Made by a program: the position numbers and the translations under genes
Shown: positions 1 through 5,075 of the stretch, one piece after another
Position numbering within the stretch: the first letter of the stretch is position 1
Layout: the number at the start of each line of letters is the position of its first letter
Notes under the pieces: model-generated
What the model saw: the letters and a program-made list of their open reading frames with translations, nothing else
Database searches by the model: none
What the model was told of the DNA's origin: nothing
Source of the DNA: Acinetobacter sp.
GTDB lineage: Bacteria; Pseudomonadota; Gammaproteobacteria; Pseudomonadales; Moraxellaceae
Length of the DNA: 5,184 bases
Direction of reading: 5' to 3'
NCBI GenBank assembly: GCA_030152605.1
Contig: JASLJB010000043.1
Location: 1-5,184 of the forward strand

Positions 1-53
1 TTGATTGGCCCTAGCGACAATGCTACGGGATCAATATTCGGGTAGCTCAGCAT
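1..53 (-). CDS. lgt: Prolipoprotein diacylglyceryl transferase, N-terminal fragment
   Basis: Only the first 17 codons (plus two bases) are inside the window; the gene continues beyond the left edge. The minus strand reads MLSYPNIDPVALSLGPI, which matches the start of Lgt proteins (E. coli Lgt has a similar FPEFDPVIFSIGPV stretch just before its first membrane segment). Lgt is an inner-membrane enzyme that transfers diacylglyceryl from phosphatidylglycerol to the lipobox cysteine of prolipoproteins. The start is well supported: an AAGGAG Shine-Dalgarno (complement of 59-64) sits 5 nt before the ATG. The gene is divergent from the NRDE-family gene, with a 93-bp gap. The catalytic region cannot be checked here, so the call rests on the N-terminal similarity and the good start. 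Confidence 0.85.
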   Translation of the reverse strand, partial: MLSYPNIDPVALSLGPI

Positions 54-146
54 TGCTGCTCCTTGATTCGATATTTTGCACAGATTTTAGCTGAATCTAG
101 GCAAAAATGTTGTACATTCAATGTGTAATATTAGCGAGTAAAGTCT
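54..146. promoter_or_regulatory. Divergent lgt / NRDE-gene intergenic region with a small dyad
   Basis: This 93-bp gap must hold the 5' signals of both flanking genes. A perfect 11-bp dyad, ACATT-C-AATGT, lies at 114-124. It extends imperfectly to 110-128 (TTGTACATT-C-AATGTGTAA, 7 of 9 arm positions symmetric). A TAATAT box at 126-131 could be a -10 for the plus-strand gene, but no good -35 lies at the right distance and the leader would be very short. TAAAAT on the minus strand (complement of 84-89) is a possible -10 for lgt, again without a good -35. The region is certainly intergenic, but the individual promoter elements are weak guesses. Confidence 0.35.
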
Positions 147-938
147 ATGTGTATTGTGGCATTTGCATGGCAGCTCTTGGATCAGCAGCCTTTATGTTTG
201 ATTTCCAATCGTGATGAATTTTATCAACGCCCCACTTCAATGTTGAATGCTTGGCCGAATAGCCCGATTATTGCGGGTCAAGACTTGCAGTCTGGCGGTA
301 CATGGATGGGGGTGACAGCACAAGGGCGTTGGGCGATCGTGACCAATTTTAGAGACGGCCAAGATCGCCGTGATTATCCCACCTCACGTGGCGCATTGAT
401 TCAGAAATATTTAGCGTCTACTCAGACTCCAATTCGATTTGCCCAAGAATTGGAGCAGCATCAGTGTGATTATGCAGGCTTTAATTTATTTGTCGGGGAT
501 CTCAAGCAGGCCGTATATATGAGCAATCGCGGTGAAGCCCCGCAGGTATTATCGCAGGGGGTGTACGTGGTCTCCAATGGTTTGCTGTCAGAGGATTGGG
601 CCAAAACACAGCATTTACGCAAACGTTTTACCCAAGAGTTTTTACCTTTGGCGCAACAAGGCCGTCCGGATGCGGAATTGGATGCGGTGGTTTGGGATAT
701 TTTACAAGATCAACGTCAAGTGATCATGACGGATTTGCCCAACACTGGGATCGCGGTTGAATTTGAACAGCTATTGTCTTCAACCTATATTGAGAGTCCA
801 AGCTATGGCACACGCTGTTCGAACTTTCTGCGCATTCAAGATGAAAAAATTCATTGGACAGAAAAAACCCAGCAGGGTGAACATGCTGGGCATATTGAAA
901 CACAAAATATCTATTTGTTAGACAGTCACGATATTTAA
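147..938 (+). CDS. NRDE/TANGO2-family protein
   Basis: This 263-residue protein belongs to the NRDE (TANGO2, formerly DUF833) family. The family-naming Asn-Arg-Asp-Glu motif is at residues 21-24, followed by GGTWMGV (50-56), a TNFRD segment (66-70) and a C-terminal GTRC motif (221-224). The ATG at 147 is favoured because it gives Met-Cys at the N terminus; family members characteristically begin MC and resemble Ntn hydrolases in fold, where a processed N-terminal Cys is the usual nucleophile. The biochemical role in bacteria is not firmly established; eukaryotic TANGO2 has been linked to lipid and haem handling. There is no signal peptide or membrane segment, so it should be cytoplasmic. The Shine-Dalgarno is weak (GAG about 10 nt upstream). 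Its stop overlaps the stop of convergent tatC by 4 bp, and its last 80 bp contain the tat terminator on the other strand. Confidence 0.9.
   Translation: MCIVAFAWQLLDQQPLCLISNRDEFYQRPTSMLNAWPNSPIIAGQDLQSGGTWMGVTAQGRWAIVTNFRDGQDRRDYPTSRGALIQKYLASTQTPIRFAQELEQHQCDYAGFNLFVGDLKQAVYMSNRGEAPQVLSQGVYVVSNGLLSEDWAKTQHLRKRFTQEFLPLAQQGRPDAELDAVVWDILQDQRQVIMTDLPNTGIAVEFEQLLSSTYIESPSYGTRCSNFLRIQDEKIHWTEKTQQGEHAGHIETQNIYLLDSHDI
862..890 (-). terminator. Rho-independent terminator of the tat operon, inside the NRDE gene
   Basis: Read on the minus strand, a perfect 7-bp stem CCCAGCA / TGCTGGG (complement of 884-890 and 868-874) closes a 9-nt loop and is followed at once by six U residues (complement of 862-867). 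This is a standard intrinsic terminator. It starts 44 nt past the tatC stop codon and points the right way for tatABC. It lies wholly within the coding sequence of the convergent NRDE gene, where it encodes the Lys-Thr-Gln-Gln-Gly region near the C terminus. On the plus strand the same hairpin has no U-tract, so it should not stop NRDE transcription. Confidence 0.75.
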
Positions 939-1735
939 GCTGACGATGGTTTTCTTTTTTCGATCAGCTTGCCAAGTAACAGTCCAATCTCAAACAGCAT
1001 CCACATCGGCACCGCAAGCATGATCATCGAGATGGCATCTGGTGGCGTGGCAAACATCGCGATGAAGAAACAACCGACGATGATGAAGCGTCGTTTTTCT
1101 GCCAAGGTTTGGGTGCTGACCAGTCCAGCCAAGATAAACACCAAGGTGATAATCGGAATTTCGAAAGTCAGGCCAAAGACCAAGAACAGCTTTAAACAGA
1201 AGGCCAGGTAGCTATTGATATCCGTCATCGGTGCCACGGTATCTGGGGAAACACTGATAAAAAAATGCAAAATAGACGGCAATGCGATGAAGTAAGCAAA
1301 CGCAATCCCCGCATAAAACAGCAAGATGCTGCCAAATAGCAGCGGAAAGGCCAAATTCTTTTCTTTTTGGTACAGCGCTGGTTTGATGAATGACCACAAC
1401 TGATAAATGATAAATGGCATTGCCAACATGATGGCGATAAAAAAGTTTAGTTTGAACGGCGCCATAAATGTCGCAGTCACATCAGTCGCGATCATGGTGG
1501 ATTGGGCTGGAAGTTGAGCACGCAGTGGTTCAGACAGCGTTGAATAGGTTTTGTTGGCAAAAGGCAGTAAGCAGAAAAAGAACAGCAACAACACGGCCAC
1601 GATCTTAAAAAGATATTGGCGTAACACCATCAGATGCTTGGTAATCGGCATGGTTTCGAGCTGTGCTTGCTCATCTTGTATTTGGGTGTCTTGTGGCTGT
1701 GGTGGTTGTAGCTCGGGACTCAGCGTGTTACTCAT
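935..1735 (-). CDS. tatC: Sec-independent protein translocase subunit TatC
   Basis: TatC is the multi-spanning inner-membrane receptor (six helices in known family structures) that binds twin-arginine signal peptides and works with TatB and TatA. The 266-residue protein aligns to E. coli TatC without gaps over its core, at an offset of 22. Conserved functional positions are present: R39 (E. coli R17), P70 (P48), F116 (F94), E125 (E103), E192 (E170) and D233 (D211). The position equivalent to E. coli E15 is valine (V37, codon GTG) within HLMVLR, a notable departure from the usual HLxELR motif. The first 28 residues form a Gln/Pro/acid-rich cytoplasmic extension absent from E. coli. M29 is an alternative start, but the ATG at 1735 is preferred because it overlaps the tatB stop as ATGA and has AAGGTGG 4 nt upstream. 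It is the last gene of the operon, convergent with the NRDE gene. Confidence 0.97.
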   Translation of the reverse strand: MSNTLSPELQPPQPQDTQIQDEQAQLETMPITKHLMVLRQYLFKIVAVLLLFFFCLLPFANKTYSTLSEPLRAQLPAQSTMIATDVTATFMAPFKLNFFIAIMLAMPFIIYQLWSFIKPALYQKEKNLAFPLLFGSILLFYAGIAFAYFIALPSILHFFISVSPDTVAPMTDINSYLAFCLKLFLVFGLTFEIPIITLVFILAGLVSTQTLAEKRRFIIVGCFFIAMFATPPDAISMIMLAVPMWMLFEIGLLLGKLIEKRKPSSA

Positions 1736-2316
1736 ACGGCCACCTTGTAATTAGATTCTTTTTGCTGCTCTGGTGGCACTTCTAGCGCTAAGTTGCTTGC
1801 ATTTTCACTGCGCGCTATTTCTTCAGCCGTCAATGCATCTTGAGTGTTTGGATTTAATGGGGCATGGGCCGATTCAGTCGCCACCGGGCGGTATGGTGTG
1901 TTGTTAGATTGAATGCTATTAAATTGATCACATTCAGTCCGAGTGCTTACCAGAAAAAGTAAGGTGTGCGGTGTTGAAATATAACGATAAACAAAAGTGG
2001 AGTTTTTATTATCCGTGGCTGCATGTTGCTGTTGTTGTTCTGCAGCGTGTATGGTTTGTTGTTGTAATTCTTGCATTTGTGCCTGCATCTTCTGCTCTAA
2101 GGCTTGGATACGATTCATCTCAGCATTCATTTGTTCGCGGAGTTCGGAAAGACGTAATTCTCGGTCGATGTCATTTTGCACATTGCTGATTAAGGTCTTA
2201 AATTTACTATAGCAGCGCGCTGCAAAACGGGCAGCTTCCGGCAGTTTATCTGGCCCGAGCACCAACAGCGCAATGATGCCAAAGACCAATAGTTCGGAAA
2301 ATCCTACATCAAGCAT
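1732..2316 (-). CDS. tatB: Sec-independent protein translocase subunit TatB
   Basis: TatB partners TatC in the twin-arginine receptor complex. The N terminus MLDVGFSELLVFGIIALLVLG closely matches E. coli TatB. It includes the functionally important Glu8, one membrane helix (about residues 5-20), the Gly21-Pro22 hinge and a following amphipathic helix. Residues from about 50 to 100 are Glu/Gln-rich and likely helical or coiled-coil, ending in runs of Gln. At 194 residues it is longer than the 171-residue E. coli protein. The tail is probably disordered and unusual in carrying an uncharged patch, THTLLFLV-like, plus a second cysteine near residue 128. The ATG has GAGGAG (complement of 2326-2331) at 9-nt spacing. 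It follows tatA by 17 bp and overlaps tatC by 4 bp, so the three should be co-transcribed and translationally linked. Confidence 0.96.
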   Translation of the reverse strand: MLDVGFSELLVFGIIALLVLGPDKLPEAARFAARCYSKFKTLISNVQNDIDRELRLSELREQMNAEMNRIQALEQKMQAQMQELQQQTIHAAEQQQQHAATDNKNSTFVYRYISTPHTLLFLVSTRTECDQFNSIQSNNTPYRPVATESAHAPLNPNTQDALTAEEIARSENASNLALEVPPEQQKESNYKVAV

Positions 2317-2325
2317 ACCGGTGAT

Positions 2326-2352
2326 CTCCTCGCTCAGTGTTTCACTGAGGAG
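2326..2352 (-). promoter_or_regulatory. tatA-tatB junction hairpin covering the tatA stop and part of the tatB Shine-Dalgarno
   Basis: In the tat mRNA a 7-bp stem CTCAGTG / CACTGAG with an AAA loop is extended by 3 more pairs across a single bulged C. The extension pairs CTC with the first half of the GAGGAG Shine-Dalgarno of tatB. The tatA UGA codon (complement of 2334-2336) lies in the 3' arm. A ribosome finishing tatA would therefore melt the hairpin next to the tatB start. The complementarity is seen directly; a role in coupling or in lowering TatB output relative to TatA is inference, though it fits the known excess of TatA over TatB in Tat systems. Confidence 0.5.
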
Positions 2353-2558
2353 TTGGTTTCAGTGTGATTTTTTTCATGTTCTAGCGTGAGTGGCTCGTTT
2401 AAGCTTGCCGTGGTATTTTCTTCTTCTTTGATCGATTTTTTAAAATCTTTGACTGCACCACCGACATCTTTGCCGAGATTTTTCAGTTTCGATGTACCAA
2501 ACAGTAAAATTACCACGATTGCAAAGATCAGTACGTGCCAAATTGATAATCCAGCCAT
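2334..2558 (-). CDS. tatA: Sec-independent protein translocase subunit TatA
   Basis: TatA is the small, abundant component that assembles with TatBC to form the twin-arginine transport path. The 74-residue protein has the family layout: a short periplasmic N terminus, one membrane helix (about residues 4-20), the Phe20-Gly21 hinge, and an amphipathic helix rich in Lys and Gly with the conserved Phe39 (LGKDVGGAVKDFKKS). A charged, probably disordered tail follows. Residue 8 is His where E. coli TatA has Gln. It is a bona fide TatA rather than a second TatB: it lacks the Glu8 and Gly-Pro hinge of TatB. The ATG has a strong AAGGAG (complement of 2567-2572) at 8-nt spacing. This is the first gene of tatABC, divergent from the AEC permease gene with 177 bp between starts. 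Confidence 0.96.
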   Translation of the reverse strand: MAGLSIWHVLIFAIVVILLFGTSKLKNLGKDVGGAVKDFKKSIKEEENTTASLNEPLTLEHEKNHTETNSSVKH

Positions 2559-2600
2559 GTTGTTAACTCCTTCATAGTTGCAGCTATCTGAACAGTTCTA

Positions 2601-2618
2601 AGTGACATCGCAGTGACA
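2601..2618. repeat. Direct repeat AGTGACA in the tatA/permease intergenic region
   Basis: AGTGACA occurs at 2601-2607 and again at 2612-2618, with 11 bp from start to start, about one helical turn. It lies 43-60 bp upstream of the tatA start codon, inside the 177-bp divergent region. No convincing -35/-10 pair for tatA could be placed around it. It could be a tandem binding site on one face of the helix or chance. Confidence 0.3.
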
Positions 2619-2677
2619 GTAATATTTCAATTCAACGACAGGGCTAGAAAAATGTGATTCGATTCAAGCGCTAGTGG

Positions 2678-2704
2678 TTGAGGCACAAAACCGCGTGCTA
2701 GTAT
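2678..2704 (+). promoter_or_regulatory. Candidate extended -10 promoter of the AEC permease gene
   Basis: TGC-TAGTAT (2696-2704) fits an extended -10 element. A weak -35-like TTGAGG is at 2678-2683, separated by only 15 bp, which an extended -10 can tolerate. Transcription would begin near 2711, giving a leader of about 25 nt before the GTG start. Placement is by eye only. Confidence 0.35.
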
Positions 2705-2735
2705 TTATCCGAACACAAACTTTGGAATTTGTCTG

Positions 2736-3614
2736 GTGACTTTATTATTCCCACTGTTTTCATTTATTTGCGGTCTCATTGTGGCCAGTACTGCGCCAAG
2801 TGCGCGGATTAAAAGCTTACTTTCTTCATTACTTGCACGTATTTTTATACCGATCGTGATCATTTATAACGTGGTGTTTTATCGTGAGGGGAGTTTGAGC
2901 TTGATGTTGCTCAGCTTAGGCTCCGCGGTGTTGCTGTTCGCTACATACTACGTTTTATTCAGAGACCGTCTACAAGCACTTTGTTTTAGTTATACCAATA
3001 TTGCGTGGCTTGGGTTTCCAATTGCAATCGCATTATTCGGGCCTGAAGTCAGTGCGCCGATGATTGCCTTATATATCGGTGGATCATTGTTTGGCAACGT
3101 TTGGGCAGTGAGTGCAGTCAGTGCCGAAGCGCAATCTTTCCGCTCTATATTCAACAAAGTCATTCAGTCACCACCGGTGCTGGCCTTGCTGATTGCAGCG
3201 CTGTTACGTTGGATTGGTGTACAAGATCTCCCCCATCAACAGTGGATTGATCTTTTATATCGCGGATCGAAGTGGGGCATGAGTTTCACCGGTATGTGCG
3301 TGCTGGGGATGTGGTTAAGACATACGCGCGTGGCGATCGATGACTTATGGGTGAGTACGCGAATTGCAGTGTTGAAAATGCTGTGTGGGGCGGTCATCTG
3401 TGCTTTGGTCTATGCATTGTTGCCACTTCCAAGTTTGCCGCATGCGATCCCCGTATTGTTTTTATTGTTCTGCCTACCACCAGCGGCCAATATTGTGGCC
3501 TTGGAAACCCATTATCAGGGCAGTGGAACTTCGGCCAAATATATTGCTGCAGGCACCATGGTCAGTGGCGTGATCATCTTGCTTTATGCGGTGATACTGC
3601 AGTTTGTTCTTTAA
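2736..3614 (+). CDS. AEC-family (auxin efflux carrier-like) membrane permease
   Basis: This 292-residue, very hydrophobic protein fits the AEC transporter family (Mem_trans), inner-membrane carriers of which some export or import organic acids and similar metabolites. Visible family features are an N-terminal hydrophobic segment (about 3-18), a second one with a central proline (FIPIVIIYN, 37-45), and the YTNIAWLGFPIAIALFG segment (86-102), which resembles the family's conserved Asn/Gly/Pro stretch. The C-terminal half has PPAANIVAL (248 on), then GTSAKY and a final helix with Thr/Ser/Gly. About nine or ten membrane segments can be drawn. The substrate cannot be read from sequence. The GTG at 2736 is chosen as the start; a modest GGA lies about 9 nt upstream. 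It is a single-gene unit divergent from tatABC and convergent with rdgB, so its context does not reveal its job. Confidence 0.85.
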   Translation: MTLLFPLFSFICGLIVASTAPSARIKSLLSSLLARIFIPIVIIYNVVFYREGSLSLMLLSLGSAVLLFATYYVLFRDRLQALCFSYTNIAWLGFPIAIALFGPEVSAPMIALYIGGSLFGNVWAVSAVSAEAQSFRSIFNKVIQSPPVLALLIAALLRWIGVQDLPHQQWIDLLYRGSKWGMSFTGMCVLGMWLRHTRVAIDDLWVSTRIAVLKMLCGAVICALVYALLPLPSLPHAIPVLFLLFCLPPAANIVALETHYQGSGTSAKYIAAGTMVSGVIILLYAVILQFVL

Positions 3615-3649
3615 GTTGCAGCGCGGATGATCAGCACTGCAACTTAAAG
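3609..3649 (+). terminator. 13-bp perfect inverted repeat at the end of the AEC gene
   Basis: CTTTAAGTTGCAG at 3609-3621 is exactly complementary to CTGCAACTTAAAG at 3637-3649, around a 15-nt loop that itself contains TGATCA. The left arm includes the permease stop codon (3612-3614). Position and stem strength suggest an RNA stem-loop that ends or stabilises the permease mRNA. Neither strand has a U-tract right after the stem, so it is not a classical intrinsic terminator; it could instead act as an RNA 3'-end stabiliser. The inverted repeat is certain, its role is inferred. Confidence 0.45.
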
Positions 3650-3674
3650 CTGCTAAGTCTTAAAAACCAAGCTT

Positions 3675-3714
3675 AAAATCAAGCGTTAAAGAATCTCAGC
3701 TTTAAAGATCGCTT
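3675..3714 (-). terminator. Weak candidate terminator of rdgB
   Basis: On the minus strand AAGCG...CGCTT (5 bp) and TTAAAG...CTTTAA (6 bp) stack, with a 4-nt bulge on the 5' arm and an 8-nt loop. They are followed by GATTTT (complement of 3675-3680). The 5' arm contains the last rdgB codons and its UAA. The stem is AT-rich and the U-tract is short, so this is tentative. Confidence 0.3.
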
Positions 3715-4331
3715 AAACTGGCACTGAATAATTTCATGGCTTGTCCGCGATGGCTGATTTTATTTTTTTCAACTTTGCTCAGTTCTGCACTACTGAGATT
3801 CAGTTCAGGCAACCAAAACAAAGGATCGTAGCCAAAGCCATGCTCACCACGTGGCGCTTCGAGTAATTCACCGGACCATGTGCCTTGAAAAATTTTTGGT
3901 AGTGGATCGTCTGCATGTTCCACCAAGGCCAAGACACAGACAAACATCGCTTCCAGCGGCTGATCTGCTTGGCGTAAGGGGGCGACATCTTTGAGGAGTT
4001 TGGCGTTATTGGCGGCATCATCGCCGTGCGCACCTGCATAACGTGCTGAATAAATTCCGGGTGCACCACCAAGGATCGACACACATAGCCCAGAGTCATC
4101 TGCAATCGCCGGTAGACCAGACTGTCGTGATGCGTGACGGGCCTTGATGATGGCATTTTCGACAAAACTCAGACCATCTTCGATCGCATCTTCAATGTTG
4201 AGTTTCCCTTGTGCAACCACCGTGACAGGCAAATTCAATTGGCTAAATAAATGTTCAAATTCAGTGATTTTACCTGTGTTATTACTGGCGAGAACCAATT
4301 GTTTTTTCGACAACCAAGTATTTGCAGACAT
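3702..4331 (-). CDS. rdgB: XTP/dITP pyrophosphatase (non-canonical purine NTPase, Ham1 family)
   Basis: RdgB hydrolyses dITP, XTP and ITP to monophosphates plus pyrophosphate, keeping deaminated purines out of DNA and RNA. It is a cytoplasmic Mg-dependent homodimer in characterised members. The 209-residue protein shows the family signature in order: SNNTGK (16-21), FVENAIIKAR (56-65), DDSGL (78-82, with D79 matching catalytic D69 of E. coli RdgB), GAPGIYSARY (89-98), GFGYDP (165-170) and SHRGQA (193-198). It is about 10 residues longer than E. coli RdgB at the N terminus. The ATG at 4331 is the only sensible start, but no clear Shine-Dalgarno precedes it. The upstream Sel1 gene ends in a terminator, so rdgB probably has its own promoter in 4332-4443. 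It is convergent with the permease gene. Confidence 0.97.
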   Translation of the reverse strand: MSANTWLSKKQLVLASNNTGKITEFEHLFSQLNLPVTVVAQGKLNIEDAIEDGLSFVENAIIKARHASRQSGLPAIADDSGLCVSILGGAPGIYSARYAGAHGDDAANNAKLLKDVAPLRQADQPLEAMFVCVLALVEHADDPLPKIFQGTWSGELLEAPRGEHGFGYDPLFWLPELNLSSAELSKVEKNKISHRGQAMKLFSASLSDL

Positions 4332-4351
4332 GATGTTAAGGCCATGAGAGA

Positions 4352-4370
4352 TAAAATGGTGCTCATTTTA
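4352..4370. promoter_or_regulatory. Dyad TAAAATG-N5-CATTTTA upstream of rdgB
   Basis: A perfect 7-bp inverted repeat with a 5-bp spacer lies 21-39 bp before the rdgB start codon. Its right arm, read on the minus strand, supplies TAAAAT, a plausible -10 box, though the matching -35 position (complement of 4388-4393, CTAAAG) is poor. It might be an operator over the rdgB promoter, or a chance AT-rich dyad. The rest of the 4332-4443 gap is AT-rich with no gene. Confidence 0.3.
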
Positions 4371-4443
4371 ACTGATTTTGATGATGACTTTAGCTTTGAT
4401 TTTTGAGGATAGTTTTCAAGGATTAACAGATTTTCATCTTGGC

Positions 4444-4467
4444 AAAAAAAAGCACCCGAAGGTGCTT
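4444..4467 (-). terminator. Rho-independent terminator after the Sel1-repeat gene
   Basis: On the minus strand AAGCACC-TTCG-GGTGCTT forms a 7-bp stem capped by a very stable UUCG tetraloop, followed by a run of U (complement of 4444-4451, partly shared with the stem end). It begins about 18 nt after the Sel1 gene's stop codon. This separates the metW-Sel1 transcript from rdgB. Confidence 0.92.
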
Positions 4468-4484
4468 GATGGATCAGGTGCAAC

Positions 4485-5075
4485 TTACTGTGCTTGAATC
4501 CATTGGTCAGCACGTTCACGCGCTGTACGAATTTGGTCTTGAGTCAAGTTTACGGCCAAAGCCGTTTTTTTGGTTTCTGACATGTTCATGACTTTGTTAT
4601 CGAGCATGCCGTCGCGGGTAGACAGTTCATACCACTGATAAGCACCCATATAGTTTTTCTTTTTTTCTTCCATCATTGCCAAGTTAAAGCTGGCACGGTT
4701 GTCACCATGGCTGGCTGCTTTTTCAAAATATTGGCGTGCAAGCGTTTCATTTTTAGAAACACCCATACCGTCTGCATACATACGCCCAACATTAAGTTGC
4801 GCAGAAGAAATACCTTGATCTGCTGCCGCTTTAAACCACGCAAACGCTTGTTTCACATCACGTTGAATTTCTTTACCGGCTTGGTAATGCGTGCCGAGAT
4901 AGAACTGAGCAGCGGCTTGACCAGATTTAGCAGCACGTTGTAAGTCTTGAACTGACATGTGCGCATATTGCGCAGCCAGTGCAGAGGTTGATTGTTGTTG
5001 GGGAATATAGTCCGCATGGGCATTCATGCTCAGCAGACCCATGATAAAAGTACTGCCTAAAATTAACTTTCTCAT
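4485..5075 (-). CDS. Secreted Sel1-like repeat protein
   Basis: This 196-residue protein has a clear Sec signal peptide: MRK, a hydrophobic core (4-17) and an AHA-D cleavage site after residue 21. The mature protein has no cysteine, so it is not a lipoprotein and should be soluble in the periplasm. Three Sel1-type helical repeats follow, at about 53-88, 89-124 and 125-156, with the family's A-x-x-x-L-G / Y-x-x-G / A-x-x-W-x-x-x-A-A-x-x-G spacing; the third is the most divergent. Such repeats are protein-binding solenoids, so a scaffold or adaptor role is likely, but the partner is unknown. The ATG overlaps the metW stop (ATGA) and has GAGTGAG about 6 nt upstream, so translation is probably coupled to metW. 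A strong terminator follows. Similar Sel1 genes beside metW and rdgB occur in related gammaproteobacteria, from memory. Confidence 0.9.
   Translation of the reverse strand: MRKLILGSTFIMGLLSMNAHADYIPQQQSTSALAAQYAHMSVQDLQRAAKSGQAAAQFYLGTHYQAGKEIQRDVKQAFAWFKAAADQGISSAQLNVGRMYADGMGVSKNETLARQYFEKAASHGDNRASFNLAMMEEKKKNYMGAYQWYELSTRDGMLDNKVMNMSETKKTALAVNLTQDQIRTARERADQWIQAQ

Noticed and set aside
38..50. TTCGGGTAGCTCAG-like stretch resembling a tRNA D-arm
   Set aside because: No acceptor, anticodon or T-arm partners follow, and the bases are better explained by the lgt start codons on the other strand.
110..131. TTGTAC and TAATAT as a promoter pair for the NRDE gene
   Set aside because: The two boxes are only 10 bp apart, too close for a sigma-70 promoter.
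939..969. GCTGACGA...TCGATCAGC inverted repeat with a T-rich loop after the NRDE stop
   Set aside because: The T-run is in the loop, not after the stem, so it is not a terminator for the NRDE gene; it lies in tatC coding sequence.
969..1211. Plus-strand open frame antisense to tatC
   Set aside because: It is a frame shadow of a certain gene, has no ribosome binding site and its product resembles no family I know.
2386..2577. Plus-strand open frame antisense to tatA
   Set aside because: It lies opposite the tatA coding sequence and its Shine-Dalgarno, with no independent support.
4235..4519. Minus-strand open frame bridging the Sel1 gene end and the rdgB start
   Set aside because: It crosses the strong terminator, overlaps two real genes in other frames and has no recognisable domain.
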